NCBI RefSeq assembly: GCF_000020485.1
Contig: NC_011899.1
Location: forward strand, 2,302,501 to 2,366,500
DNA length: 64,000 nucleotides
Direction of reading: 5' to 3'
Source: Halothermothrix orenii H 168
GTDB taxonomy: Bacteria > Bacillota > Halanaerobiia > Halanaerobiales > Halothermotrichaceae
In this document: positions 54,914 through 63,727 of the stretch, in pieces
How the letters are laid out: each line of letters opens with the position of its first letter
Numbering within the stretch: position 1 is the stretch's first letter
Position numbers and translations under genes: made by a program
Notes under the pieces: model-generated
What the model was told of the DNA's origin: nothing
Databases searched by the model: none
What the model saw: the letters and a program-made list of their open reading frames with translations, nothing else

Positions 54914-56560
54914 TTATAAAGCTTCTGTCATACTGTGGGCAATATCGGCTGCCTGGTCACTGATATGCTCTAATCTATCAAGAATTTCAAGGTATACTAT
55001 ACCAGCCCCGGGCTCACAGATACCACTACCAAGTCTTTTTAAGTGACAATTCCTGTTTTCCAGCTGGTATTGATCCATTTTATCTTCAGCATCCAGAATC
55101 TGGGTTGATAACTCAAGATTTTCAGTCTCAACCATCTCATATGAAGACTCAATCAGGTCAAAAATTAAATCAAAATTTTCATTAAGGCTCTTCCAGGCTT
55201 CATCTGAATACTTGAGATTATTCTCCCAGCTGTAACTACCCAGTTCTACCATTTCTACAGCATCATCAGCTATACTTTCTATATCATCAATTATGGCATA
55301 ATACATATTTAAAACCCTCAAATCCCCTCCAGATAGAGAATTACGGGGAACACTACTTATAAACTTGATCAGGTCTTCTTCTATTTCATTTATAATATCT
55401 TCTTTATGGTGAACCGCTTTTACTATCTTACTATCATGGCCCTCCTTAAATATTTTTATAGATTCCCTGACCATTTCCTGGGTAATACCATACATCCTTA
55501 TAACTTCTTTCTTCAACTGATTTAAGGCGAGACTGGGTGTCTTTAGCATCCTTTCATCAAGATAATTTAAGCCCCGTTTTACTGCAACCTCATCACCTGG
55601 TAAAACAGATTTTACTATTTTAACCATAAAACCAACAAACGGTAACCATAACAGGGTATTAAGGACATTAAACAGGGTATGTGTATTGGCAAGTAACCTT
55701 TCTGAAGTAGGGGTATGTCCAAACAGGTTAGATAATTTAATCAAAAATTGATGTATACTATCAGTAAAATCAGGGATCACATATATTAATACAATTACAA
55801 TACCAGCTCCCAGTACATTAAAAATAAAATGGGCAGCTGCTGCCCTCTTGGCAGAACGGTTAGCCCCGATACTTGATAAAATTGCAGTAATGGTAGTCCC
55901 AATATTACTACCAAGCAAAATCGGGATACCGGCCTGATAAGTAATAGCACCCACTGAAACAAGACCCAGGAGAATACCAAAGGTAGCACTACTGCTCTGA
56001 ATTACCATGGTAACCAACATTCCTGCCAGAACCCCGAGCAGGGGATAACTACTGAAGTTTTCCATTAAATTTAAGAAATACACTGAATCTCGCAGGGGTT
56101 TCATGGTGTCACTCATAGTATTTAACCCCAGGAACAAAATCCCGAACCCGAGTAAAACCTGTCCCAAATATTGTATCTTTTGATTACGGGAAAATAGATA
56201 AGCAAAAGCACCAATAGTTATAGTGTGGAAAGCATAATCGCCAAGTTTAAAGGCTACTATCTGGGCAGTCACTGTCGTACCAATGTTAGCCCCCATAATA
56301 ACCCCGATTGATTGAGAAAGGGTCATCAATCCAGCATTAACAAACCCTACTACCATAACCGTAGTGGCACTACTACTCTGGATAATAGCTGTAACCAGGG
56401 TACCCACCAGAACCCCGACCAGGGGTCTTGTTGTTAATATAGCCAGAAAATGACGGAGCTTTTTACCCGCCACCTTTTGAAGCCCCTCACTCATTTGTTT
56501 CATACCGTAAATAAATAAGCCTAGCCCACCCAACAAAGGAAAAACCAGTTGTAACGACAA
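54914..56560 (-). CDS. Na/phosphate cotransporter with C-terminal PhoU-like domain (NptA/YjbB type)
   Basis: Residues 1-310 are a NptA-type transporter with two inverted repeats, each carrying the QSSSAT motif (IIQSSSATTVMVVGF and VIQSSSATFGILLGL) and a GxNIGTT segment. Residues about 340-545 are PhoU-like helices. The start is TTG at 56560 after GGGGAGGGG. Family members move phosphate with sodium, import in animals and probably export in bacteria such as E. coli YjbB. Direction here is open. It sits upstream of phoPR, extending the phosphate island. Confidence 0.9.
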   Translation of the reverse strand: MSLQLVFPLLGGLGLFIYGMKQMSEGLQKVAGKKLRHFLAILTTRPLVGVLVGTLVTAIIQSSSATTVMVVGFVNAGLMTLSQSIGVIMGANIGTTVTAQIVAFKLGDYAFHTITIGAFAYLFSRNQKIQYLGQVLLGFGILFLGLNTMSDTMKPLRDSVYFLNLMENFSSYPLLGVLAGMLVTMVIQSSSATFGILLGLVSVGAITYQAGIPILLGSNIGTTITAILSSIGANRSAKRAAAAHFIFNVLGAGIVIVLIYVIPDFTDSIHQFLIKLSNLFGHTPTSERLLANTHTLFNVLNTLLWLPFVGFMVKIVKSVLPGDEVAVKRGLNYLDERMLKTPSLALNQLKKEVIRMYGITQEMVRESIKIFKEGHDSKIVKAVHHKEDIINEIEEDLIKFISSVPRNSLSGGDLRVLNMYYAIIDDIESIADDAVEMVELGSYSWENNLKYSDEAWKSLNENFDLIFDLIESSYEMVETENLELSTQILDAEDKMDQYQLENRNCHLKRLGSGICEPGAGIVYLEILDRLEHISDQAADIAHSMTEAL

Positions 56561-56731
56561 GGTCCAATTCCCCTCCCCAATAATTTAATATTATATTATA
56601 GATAAAGCTAGTTTTATAATAGTACTTTTTTCTTAAAACACCACTACTATTATTCGACATAATCTTTATTTTTCCTTTGTATTTAGCTGCTTTTTTAATT
56701 ATTAAAATTATCCAAAAAACTTCTTCTTAAT

Positions 56732-57706
56732 CTAAATCAGTTTTTTATAAACTTCCATGGTTTTATAGGCAACACTATTGTGATTATATTTAGTCTTAAC
56801 ATATTGAGATAATTCAGGGTCAGGTTCAGTATAATATGCAGTAACTACCTTGTCAGCAATATCTTTAATATCAAGGGGGGAACAATAACTTACCTTATTT
56901 TTGAAATACTCTCTCGTTGTACCCCGGTCTGTAGTAACTATATTACAACCCGCCAGGGCAGCCTCCAGATTTACAAGACCGGGGGTTTCATACCAGCTCG
57001 GCAGGACATGGATCTTACTCTTTAAATAAAACTGAAACAACTCCTCCCTCGACTTTGCCCCATATATTGTTACATTATACCCTTCAGACTCACGTAAACA
57101 CTCTCTAAAATAGGCAGGATCATTTATATCACCTATTAACACCAGGGGAAGATTAAATTCCTTTAAAGCCTTTATGAGCTGTAACTGGTTTTTCCGTGGG
57201 TGGATTCGCCCCACACATAATATATATTCCCTCTGGGAATTTTCTATATTTTCTTTCCAGGGAACTACACCATTATATATTATCTCACAGGGTTTTTCTA
57301 TCCTGAAATCATACTTTATCCTGTCCCATTCTGTGTGGGCATTCGGGGCTACCATATCCACTTTTGTCAAAACTTCCATTCTCCGTTTCTGGGTTAATTT
57401 CCACCAGTACAATAAATCGGGCTTACTGTGTTTTAAATATTCTTCCATATTCCAGTATATTGGAGTCAGTAAAACAGGTTTATTCACATTAATATTGCTC
57501 AAAAATCTTTCACACACCTCAACCCGTAACAGATTAAAAAGATGAATGAGATCATAATTATGCAAATCATCCAGTGATACTTTATTAATATTCAAATCAA
57601 CCCTTAATCCTAACTTTTCAAGGGCTTTCTTTAAAATCAAAACCTGTACAGTATCCCCTGCTTTAACGGTAAACAGATCAGGTCTAACTACAAAAAGCAC
57701 CCTCAC
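56732..57706 (-). CDS. GT4-family glycosyltransferase
   Basis: A 324-residue GT-B glycosyltransferase. The N-terminal half starts RVLFVVRPDLFTVKAGDTVQ. The C-terminal half has ILCVGRIHPRKNQLQLIKAL, SWYETPGLVNLEAALAGC and GTTREYF, which bind the sugar nucleotide. The GTG start overlaps the GH18 stop by four bases (GTGA), so they are coupled. Acceptor and sugar are unknown; wall or extracellular polymer decoration is likely from context. No terminator is obvious after it. Confidence 0.85.
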   Translation of the reverse strand: MRVLFVVRPDLFTVKAGDTVQVLILKKALEKLGLRVDLNINKVSLDDLHNYDLIHLFNLLRVEVCERFLSNINVNKPVLLTPIYWNMEEYLKHSKPDLLYWWKLTQKRRMEVLTKVDMVAPNAHTEWDRIKYDFRIEKPCEIIYNGVVPWKENIENSQREYILCVGRIHPRKNQLQLIKALKEFNLPLVLIGDINDPAYFRECLRESEGYNVTIYGAKSREELFQFYLKSKIHVLPSWYETPGLVNLEAALAGCNIVTTDRGTTREYFKNKVSYCSPLDIKDIADKVVTAYYTEPDPELSQYVKTKYNHNSVAYKTMEVYKKLI

Positions 57707-58653
57707 CCTCTAACTTTACCTCCTGAAAGTAATTTCCAGAAATTTTTATCTTCAAGTCCCAGTCTCCAGAAGGCAACACCGTTTATTTGAAAATCTTCAG
57801 CCAGTTTTATTTTTTTAGCCAGGCTGGTTTTATTTTCAAACCAGACCTCATGCCATTTTCCATCCTGTTTATATCTAAAATATGGACTATTAAATTCCTG
57901 ATCCCATTCAACTTGACTATCATATTCCTTAATAAGGTAAAAAATCTGGTGATGTGATAAACCCCGGGCCGGTTTATCTTGATTTAGCTCCCAGTCATAA
58001 CCATAAAAGGGGAGACCCAGAAATATCTTCGTAGCCGGAATTTCAATAATAGCATAGTCAAGGACATCCCGGACCCAGGGTAGTGGTGAAACAGGGCCTG
58101 GAGGACCCCCACTCCAGTGATAATCATAGGCCATAATTATTACTCCATCGACAAACAGACCCAGTTTACCATAATCATAGGCCCCGGACCAGCTATAATC
58201 TTTAGTATTTTCAGTACGGGCCGGTATAGATATAGTTAAGTGATACCCTTTTTCCTTCAATACAGAACTTAATTCTTTTATGAAGAGGGTCAGGTTTTTC
58301 TTATAGGAAACTTTAACCCCCTCGAGGTCAACATTAATTTTCCTTAAACCATGTTTCCCCATAAAAATCAAAAGATTATCAATAGCCTTTTTTCTATAGT
58401 CATTATTATTTATAAGTTGGTTACTGACTTTTGAATCTAAATTAAAATTTTGGACCATGGGAACGATAGACTCCCTCGTTTTATATTTAGATAATATTTC
58501 GAGGTCATCTTTAAAATCTTTTACATGAAGGCTTCCATCACCTTTTAATTCTAGCCATGTTGGGATAACCTGGTACAATTGTCTATAGCTTAGATAAAAA
58601 GACTCCCGGGAAGATCTGTTACCGGAGAGATAGTAACCCAGTATTTTCAGCAT
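57703..58653 (-). CDS. Glycoside hydrolase family 18 protein (SleL/YaaH-like catalytic domain)
   Basis: A single GH18 barrel of 316 residues. The catalytic strand reads LRKINVDLEGV, in which the second Asp and the Glu of the DxxDxDxE motif are kept while the first Asp is Asn. Other segments are IIMAYDYHWSGG, FLGLPFYGYDWE and NGVAFWRLGLED, as in spore-cortex enzyme SleL/YaaH. The N-terminal LysM repeats of that enzyme are absent, as is a signal peptide. It may act on cortex or wall glycans. It is operonic with a PA-clan protease and a GT4. Confidence 0.83.
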   Translation of the reverse strand: MLKILGYYLSGNRSSRESFYLSYRQLYQVIPTWLELKGDGSLHVKDFKDDLEILSKYKTRESIVPMVQNFNLDSKVSNQLINNNDYRKKAIDNLLIFMGKHGLRKINVDLEGVKVSYKKNLTLFIKELSSVLKEKGYHLTISIPARTENTKDYSWSGAYDYGKLGLFVDGVIIMAYDYHWSGGPPGPVSPLPWVRDVLDYAIIEIPATKIFLGLPFYGYDWELNQDKPARGLSHHQIFYLIKEYDSQVEWDQEFNSPYFRYKQDGKWHEVWFENKTSLAKKIKLAEDFQINGVAFWRLGLEDKNFWKLLSGGKVRG

Positions 58654-58665
58654 AAAACTACCTCC

Positions 58666-59673
58666 CTAAAACTCTATATTTAATGAGTCTAGAACATTTG
58701 TTATCCTGTTACAGACCGTAGCTTTTTCTGAACCAGCAAATAATAGACCGACTGCATTATTATTTCTATCAACTACCAGGGACCCACTATCACCCGGTTT
58801 TGACATAGGTTCTGTAATAAACTGATCTTCAAAGGTAGCCTGTTCTGTTTCAGTCATCTTGACCTGAACAGTAGCCGAGACTACCTTCACTTCCCCCTGT
58901 GTTAGACCACTGGTCCGGCCACTTTTCAGTACTCTCATACCAACGGATGGTTCTTTTACCCCTTTAACTTCTCCTATTTCCAGGATTTTTCCACTAACAG
59001 CCTTTTCATTAGCAGGCCTGGCTACGGCACAATCAACAATGTTAGCCCCGGAACTTTTCGTGAACCTGATATTATAACTGGGTTTAAATAAATGTAAAAT
59101 AAAATTTAATATTTTTTCCCCGGCTGCAGCCACAGGGCATACATTACCACTACCTGAACTCCATTTTAAAGGAATAAACCTCTCCAGATAACCAATTACA
59201 TCGTCAGGTTTGTTTCCATTATCATAACTCCCTGGTTGCAATATCGGGTCACCTTTTCTGGCCCGGTCATCTACTCCATTAGTTATGTTAGCTAAAACAT
59301 GGTTATTTGAAAGTATCAATAAATCCCCGGTTTCTTTATCTTTAACAAGAGCCCCGAAGGTCCCGGCCGATATTTTATAATGTCCAATGCTGACTCCAGG
59401 CTGGGCAGGCCTTAATCGAGAAGTCCTCATATCCTGTAATTTTAATTCCCCAATCTCAATTACGTCTGTCCGGTAATTATCCACAGAAAAAGGGACAATA
59501 TCTTTACTCTTAAGCCTGTGCTGGGGAACTTTTTTGTCAACCAGAACTACAATAGCTTTTTCACCCGTTTTTCTGCCGTTTTTTTCTTTTAAACCATAAC
59601 CAACCCCAACTACATGGTTTAAGTTAAAAAGGTCATTTTTATATTTAGAAATTATTTTAGAAATATTAGACAT
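58666..59673 (-). CDS. Trypsin-like (PA clan) serine protease
   Basis: The 335-residue protein has a catalytic-triad pattern: His in ILSNNHVLA, Asp in ANIVDCAVARP, and Ser in KPGDSGSLVVD. A preceding region (about 15-75) starts NHVVGVGYGLKEKNG. No signal peptide is seen, so it acts inside the cell or forespore, or is exported otherwise. The arrangement resembles chymotrypsin-like proteins of the Nal1 type. GGGAGGG precedes the ATG. It heads a three-gene unit with GH18 and GT4. Confidence 0.82.
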   Translation of the reverse strand: MSNISKIISKYKNDLFNLNHVVGVGYGLKEKNGRKTGEKAIVVLVDKKVPQHRLKSKDIVPFSVDNYRTDVIEIGELKLQDMRTSRLRPAQPGVSIGHYKISAGTFGALVKDKETGDLLILSNNHVLANITNGVDDRARKGDPILQPGSYDNGNKPDDVIGYLERFIPLKWSSGSGNVCPVAAAGEKILNFILHLFKPSYNIRFTKSSGANIVDCAVARPANEKAVSGKILEIGEVKGVKEPSVGMRVLKSGRTSGLTQGEVKVVSATVQVKMTETEQATFEDQFITEPMSKPGDSGSLVVDRNNNAVGLLFAGSEKATVCNRITNVLDSLNIEF

Positions 59674-59735
59674 GATTCTCCCTCCCTGTCATGATGTTTT
59701 ATAATATTCAGGAGGGGTTCTATTAGTGAACAAAA

Positions 59736-59767
59736 TAAAAAAAACCAGTAACCAACCGGTTACTGGC
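59736..59767 (-). terminator. Terminator after veg
   Basis: CCAGTAACC / GGTTACTGG arms with a 4-base loop are followed on the minus strand by eight T residues. Confidence 0.93.
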
Positions 59768-59798
59768 CTCTAAATCTCTATTCTATTTTAAATTTTAA

Positions 59799-60059
59799 TT
59801 ATACAATCCCGATTTTGGTATTATCACCTTTTACTTTAACTACCACATTATCTGTTAAAAGGTCGGCATAGGTGTAAGAAAGGCGGCGTACCTGGTGATT
59901 ATCATCTATCTTAACTACAAAAATATTGGGATGGGTCTTTTCGAGAACACCTTCTTTTTCCAAAACTTTCCTCCGGCCACGATTCGCCTTAACCTTAACT
60001 TCTTTTCCCACAAAGGAATTAACATTCTGTCTGATCTGATCAAGAATATTTTTATCCAT
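59799..60059 (-). CDS. veg: Veg protein
   Basis: An 86-residue basic SH3-like protein matching Veg: IRQNVNSFVGKEVKVKANRGRRK, then HPNIFVVKI and SYTYADLLT. In B. subtilis Veg is very abundant in vegetative cells and has been linked to biofilm matrix genes and spore outgrowth. AAGGTGG precedes the ATG. It is next to yabG as in Bacillus, and followed by its own terminator. Confidence 0.94.
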   Translation of the reverse strand: MDKNILDQIRQNVNSFVGKEVKVKANRGRRKVLEKEGVLEKTHPNIFVVKIDDNHQVRRLSYTYADLLTDNVVVKVKGDNTKIGIV

Positions 60060-60190
60060 TTATTACCACCTTTCGGAAAAAGATAATCATTTCACTATCC
60101 ATATTATAACACATAGAGAAAATTTTAGTCAAATGAAAGTATAGTATACCAAACCTTTAGCAAACTGTCAAGATTTTATTTTAAAAAAAA

Positions 60191-61000
60191 TTACGGGTAT
60201 TTTTTCCTGAGCTTGCCGCGGGTTTCTACACCACCAATAGCTCCTTCACCACTGATGCTATTGGCAGTAACTTCTGATACTGGAACAACTGTGTTAAATG
60301 GGGTTGAAGCTATTTTTTCCACCAGTAAAACCGGTTCCATGAAATGGATCATCTTATTTTGGGGTGAACTGGCAAAATTAGCCCCGCTTTCAATTAATTT
60401 ATCGTAATCAGACTGACAGGCACCGGCATAAATTATTAATTGGTCGAGATCCGGTTCGATTTTACGGGCTATTTTTACAGCTTTAATAAAGTACCGGGAA
60501 GTATGATAAATTTTATCACCAAATTCGCCATCATGTCCGGTTAATACAAGAATATCAGGCCGATATTTAGTTACATAACGGGAAATTTTTTCCGGTTGGC
60601 CTTCTTCCGGGATAAAAAATCCCCGGGCCTTTAAACCCAAATTTTTATAATTCTGGAGGGATATATTCAGGTACTCTTTATCCCCATCAAGATGCAGGAC
60701 CCTGACAGGGTATTCTGTATAAACGGCATCACTATTACTGTTTCTAAAAACTCTGGTATTAAGAATCAAATGCTTTCTACATTTCTGGAGAATTTCCAGG
60801 GCTTCTTCGTGAAGGTTTTTTTTGATCCTGGTTATCTTACCTGTATCAACTTTTATTAAATCATCTAGAGGGGCATCGGCCATCAATCTAAATTTGAAAC
60901 TCCTCAAAATCACCTTATCCCTCTTAATATCTTCAATACGAAAAACAAGATCCCTGTTATGGGAACGACGGGTAACAAAATCTCCTTTATTTAAGGACAT
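60191..61000 (-). CDS. yabG: Sporulation-specific protease YabG
   Basis: YabG is a cysteine-type protease that processes spore-coat proteins. The 269-residue protein has KGDFVTRRSHNRDLVFRI, the VRVLHLDGD segment, and the likely catalytic His in LTGHDGEFGD and Cys in IYAGACQSDYD. ANFASSPQNKMIH and VSEVTANSISGEGAIGG follow. Its presence with the SPOCS cluster supports a spore-coat pathway in this lineage. Upstream is the YkuK-like gene and rsmA. Confidence 0.93.
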   Translation of the reverse strand: MSLNKGDFVTRRSHNRDLVFRIEDIKRDKVILRSFKFRLMADAPLDDLIKVDTGKITRIKKNLHEEALEILQKCRKHLILNTRVFRNSNSDAVYTEYPVRVLHLDGDKEYLNISLQNYKNLGLKARGFFIPEEGQPEKISRYVTKYRPDILVLTGHDGEFGDKIYHTSRYFIKAVKIARKIEPDLDQLIIYAGACQSDYDKLIESGANFASSPQNKMIHFMEPVLLVEKIASTPFNTVVPVSEVTANSISGEGAIGGVETRGKLRKKYP

Positions 61001-61080
61001 TATTTTAAACCCTGCCTCTCAATAAGTATATACTATATAATTAGAATATGAGGCAGGATATGCTGTTGTGCCATTTTCGT

Positions 61081-61560
61081 TTATTTGGTGTATTTATCTG
61101 CTATTGTAGAAGCAGCATAGGAATCAGGTTTGATCATGGCCTCATAACCACTCCCGACTACCATACCAACAACCTCTTTTATAATTGTATTTGTAGGGCC
61201 CTTTTCACCAACATCAACATGAATTTCTATTTTTAATTCTTCATCAAACCCCTTTTCTTTAGCCAGAAGGGCAGTTAGCTTACTGGCCACATCCAGACTT
61301 TTGGAAACCTCATAAAAAATTCTTTGCTTCATGCTCAGGTGAAATTTTTCCCGTTCTTTATGATAAAAAAAACGGCCTCCTCTACCTACCCTGTAAATCA
61401 CGATGGCTGTGACAAATACAATCTCTTCAAGCCTTGGCTGGGAATCAGTTCCTATAATAAGTCTATACTGGTTGTCTGGCTCAGATTCTATAAAATCCAG
61501 AATAGTTTGATAGGTCTGATTAATATCAAGGGTCCCGTCGGTAGGGCTAGTAAATTTCAT
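61081..61560 (-). CDS. YkuK-family ribonuclease H-like protein
   Basis: The protein matches the YkuK/DUF458 family: FTSPTDGTLDINQTYQTILD at the start, LIIGTDSQPR with a probable active-site Asp, EIHVDVGEKGPT, and SYAASTIADKYTK at the end. The fold is ribonuclease H-like; no enzymatic activity is established that I know. The ATG at 61560 follows GGTGAG closely and overlaps the rsmA stop by 14 bases, so the two are coupled. An ATG four codons earlier is an alternative. Confidence 0.88.
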   Translation of the reverse strand: MKFTSPTDGTLDINQTYQTILDFIESEPDNQYRLIIGTDSQPRLEEIVFVTAIVIYRVGRGGRFFYHKEREKFHLSMKQRIFYEVSKSLDVASKLTALLAKEKGFDEELKIEIHVDVGEKGPTNTIIKEVVGMVVGSGYEAMIKPDSYAASTIADKYTK

Positions 61561-62452
61561 GATTCTCACCATCTTCTTCAGAAATTTTGTACCATAAGGT
61601 ATTGCTTAAAATAGCCATCTGTTTGATAGTTAGTTTTTCTCCCCTGATCCGGGGATCTAACCCAAGCTCTCTTATTGCCTCCGTGACTATACCCTTATCC
61701 AACTTAATTTCAGAGGATTTGGTTAAGGAATTTTTTAAGGTTTTCCTCCTCTGCTGAAATATTGCCCTCACCATTTTGAAGAAAAAACCCTCATTTTTAA
61801 CCCTGTATACAGGTTCTGAATGAGGTTTAATTTTTATTATGCTGGAATAAACCCGGGGCCTCGGTATAAATACAGTCGGTGGAACCTTATGAAAGATTTC
61901 CACCTCGCCATAATACTGAACCGCTACACTTAAAGCCCCATAATCTTTACTCCCGGGAGCTGCCGCCATCCGGTCTGCAACTTCTTTTTGCACCATCAAT
62001 ACCATTAAGGAAAATGTTATGTTAGATTCTAGCAACCCCATAATAACCGGGGTCGTGATGTAATATGGTAAATTGGCCAGTACTTTAACGCTCCTGTCAG
62101 AAATACCTCTACTGTCAAAGAAATGTTTCCAGTCAACCTCAAGAACATCCTGACCAATTACTTCCAGGTGGTTGTAACCATTAAAAAGCTCTCTTAAAAC
62201 CTTAACCAGCCTCTTGTCTTTTTCAAAGGCAAAAACCCGACCAGACCGGGGGACTATTTTCTGGGTTAAGGACCCTATCCCCGGTCCAATTTCAATTACT
62301 ATATCCTCATTATTGAGGTCAGCTGTATTTATTATTTTATCAACAATGTTCTGGTCTATTAAAAAATTTTGTCCCAGCCCTTTATGTAGTTTTAAGTTGT
62401 ATTTCCTTATTATTTCATTTGTACCACCGGGTGTTGCTATAACTTTATCCAT
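61547..62452 (-). CDS. rsmA: 16S rRNA dimethyladenosine transferase RsmA (KsgA)
   Basis: RsmA dimethylates two adjacent adenines near the 3' end of 16S rRNA. The 301-residue protein has KGLGQNFLIDQNIVDKI, the SAM loop VIEIGPGIGSLTQ, and the catalytic NLPYYITTPVIM. The C-terminal helical domain has FIPRPRVYSSII. AGGAG precedes the ATG. It is followed by the ykuK-like gene and yabG; in Bacillus ksgA is directly beside yabG. Confidence 0.96.
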   Translation of the reverse strand: MDKVIATPGGTNEIIRKYNLKLHKGLGQNFLIDQNIVDKIINTADLNNEDIVIEIGPGIGSLTQKIVPRSGRVFAFEKDKRLVKVLRELFNGYNHLEVIGQDVLEVDWKHFFDSRGISDRSVKVLANLPYYITTPVIMGLLESNITFSLMVLMVQKEVADRMAAAPGSKDYGALSVAVQYYGEVEIFHKVPPTVFIPRPRVYSSIIKIKPHSEPVYRVKNEGFFFKMVRAIFQQRRKTLKNSLTKSSEIKLDKGIVTEAIRELGLDPRIRGEKLTIKQMAILSNTLWYKISEEDGENHEIY

Positions 62453-62724
62453 TATTATTTCTCCTATTATTTGTATTTATTTTATTTTAACACAATTTAG
62501 AAGAACTCGCAAAATTATAAAAAAGGGATTATTACATAAACATAGAGCCTCCATTGCTAGTTTTTCTGGTAGCAAAAGTGTCACATTAATTTTTACCATG
62601 AAATTCACTTTAAGCTCAGTTAGTAAAACCTATCTATTTCAAGTATATTAAATTACCCCGGGTAATATAATATTATTAGGCATAATGTTAAAAATATATT
62701 AAATTTACAACGGGGGATACTATA

Positions 62725-63009
62725 ATGAGCAAAAACAAAGAAAAAAATAATAATACAGAAAAATTGAAAAAAATAAACAAGGAAATAAACGAAACTGAAA
62801 TTAATTTTAATCAGGTGGTAAGTGATGAAGTCGAATCAGAAAAAATTAAGCGGGATACAGCCAGGCAGATGGGAATGGTTAGTGATCAGGTTATGCTCAA
62901 CTCACCGGCTGGAGAATATGGGGCTACAGGAAAATCACAGTTAAAAAATATAATTAAAGCCTCCAACAAAGTTACAGAAAAAAACAAAGACAAGGATAAT
63001 AAAGAGTAG
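62725..63009 (+). CDS. Unrecognised small hydrophilic Lys/Asn-rich protein
   Basis: The 94-residue protein is highly charged, rich in Lys, Asn and Glu, with no hydrophobic segment and no cysteine. The middle has a more ordered stretch (MGMVSDQVMLNSP and GEYGATGKSQLKNII). It looks like a DNA- or coat-associated small protein, but I find no SASP signature or GPR cleavage site. GGGGG lies upstream of the ATG and a terminator follows the stop, so it is a real monocistronic gene. Upstream (62470-62724) I see no other gene. Confidence 0.7.
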   Translation: MSKNKEKNNNTEKLKKINKEINETEINFNQVVSDEVESEKIKRDTARQMGMVSDQVMLNSPAGEYGATGKSQLKNIIKASNKVTEKNKDKDNKE

Positions 63010-63034
63010 AGAATAATTTCTCTACTCTTTTCTT
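63001..63034 (+). terminator. Terminator after the small hydrophilic protein gene
   Basis: Thirteen- to fourteen-base arms (AAAGAGTAGAGAA / TTCTCTACTCTTT) with a 3-base loop are followed by TTTTCTT. It overlaps the stop codon and may also stop the opposing gene. Confidence 0.92.
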
Positions 63035-63084
63035 GCTCTATCAAATTTTAATTTTATCTAAATTATATTAAAAAAACTTTAATC

Positions 63085-63318
63085 TTATATATCCAGTTCC
63101 TTCATTACTTTTTGAGGAGCTTCAACGGCTCCCTGTAATCCCTGAGCTGTTGCAGATAGGGCTTTAAAAATTCCATTTACTTTATTGACTTGCTGATTAA
63201 ATAATTCAAAATAGGAATTGAAGGAATTTCCATTCTGTAATAAGAGAAGTATCAGGATTACAAAAAATATAAATCCAGCTTTGTCATCTCTGTTCTGAGA
63301 AAGCTGTTCTTCCGCCAC
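63085..63318 (-). CDS. Small single-pass membrane protein, unrecognised
   Basis: A GTG start at 63318 follows AAGGGGGTG. The 77-residue product has a short acidic head, one hydrophobic helix (GFIFFVILILLLLQNG), and a tail with predicted helix (NQQVNKVNGIFKALSATAQG). Its head and helix resemble those of the small plus-strand protein at 63489-63710 (DD...FILFLILILLILTQN), suggesting a paralogous family. Function unknown; spore or membrane location is a guess. Confidence 0.65.
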   Translation of the reverse strand: MAEEQLSQNRDDKAGFIFFVILILLLLQNGNSFNSYFELFNQQVNKVNGIFKALSATAQGLQGAVEAPQKVMKELDI

Positions 63319-63488
63319 TTAATACACCCCCTTATTTTCAGGTTTTCTTTTAATATCATACGTTTTTCATTCCCCTTCGTTACTATAATTTTAATATCAA
63401 TAAATATTATATTGTATTGAACAAAAATCCGTTTCTACTCATATATTATGATAGCATTAACATTTTTGACACGGGGGTGAAACTAAAA

Positions 63489-63710
63489 ATGCCTATGGTG
63501 GTTTTCAATGGAGAAAAAGACGACGATTTTAATGAATATAATCCCTTTATTCTATTCTTAATCTTAATATTACTTATCTTAACTCAAAATGTTTTATCAG
63601 ATAAAGATGATGACCATAAAAAAGACTACAAAGATAAACGAAAAATGTTTAAAACATTACCTGCTGAGCCTGTTAAAGCGGAAGCCAAAGCGGTTTCAGG
63701 TGGCAATTAA
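63489..63710 (+). CDS. Small single-pass membrane protein, unrecognised
   Basis: A GGGGGTGA ribosome site lies about nine bases before the ATG at 63489, giving 73 residues; an in-frame reading from 63417 lacks support. The product has an acidic head (GEKDDDFNEYNPF), one helix (FILFLILILLILTQN), then a charged, Lys/Asp-rich tail ending KAVSGGN. It is 17 bp before the next small gene and probably in its operon. Similar in layout to 63085-63318. Confidence 0.65.
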   Translation: MPMVVFNGEKDDDFNEYNPFILFLILILLILTQNVLSDKDDDHKKDYKDKRKMFKTLPAEPVKAEAKAVSGGN

Positions 63711-63727
63711 ACCAGGGGAGGGTTATA

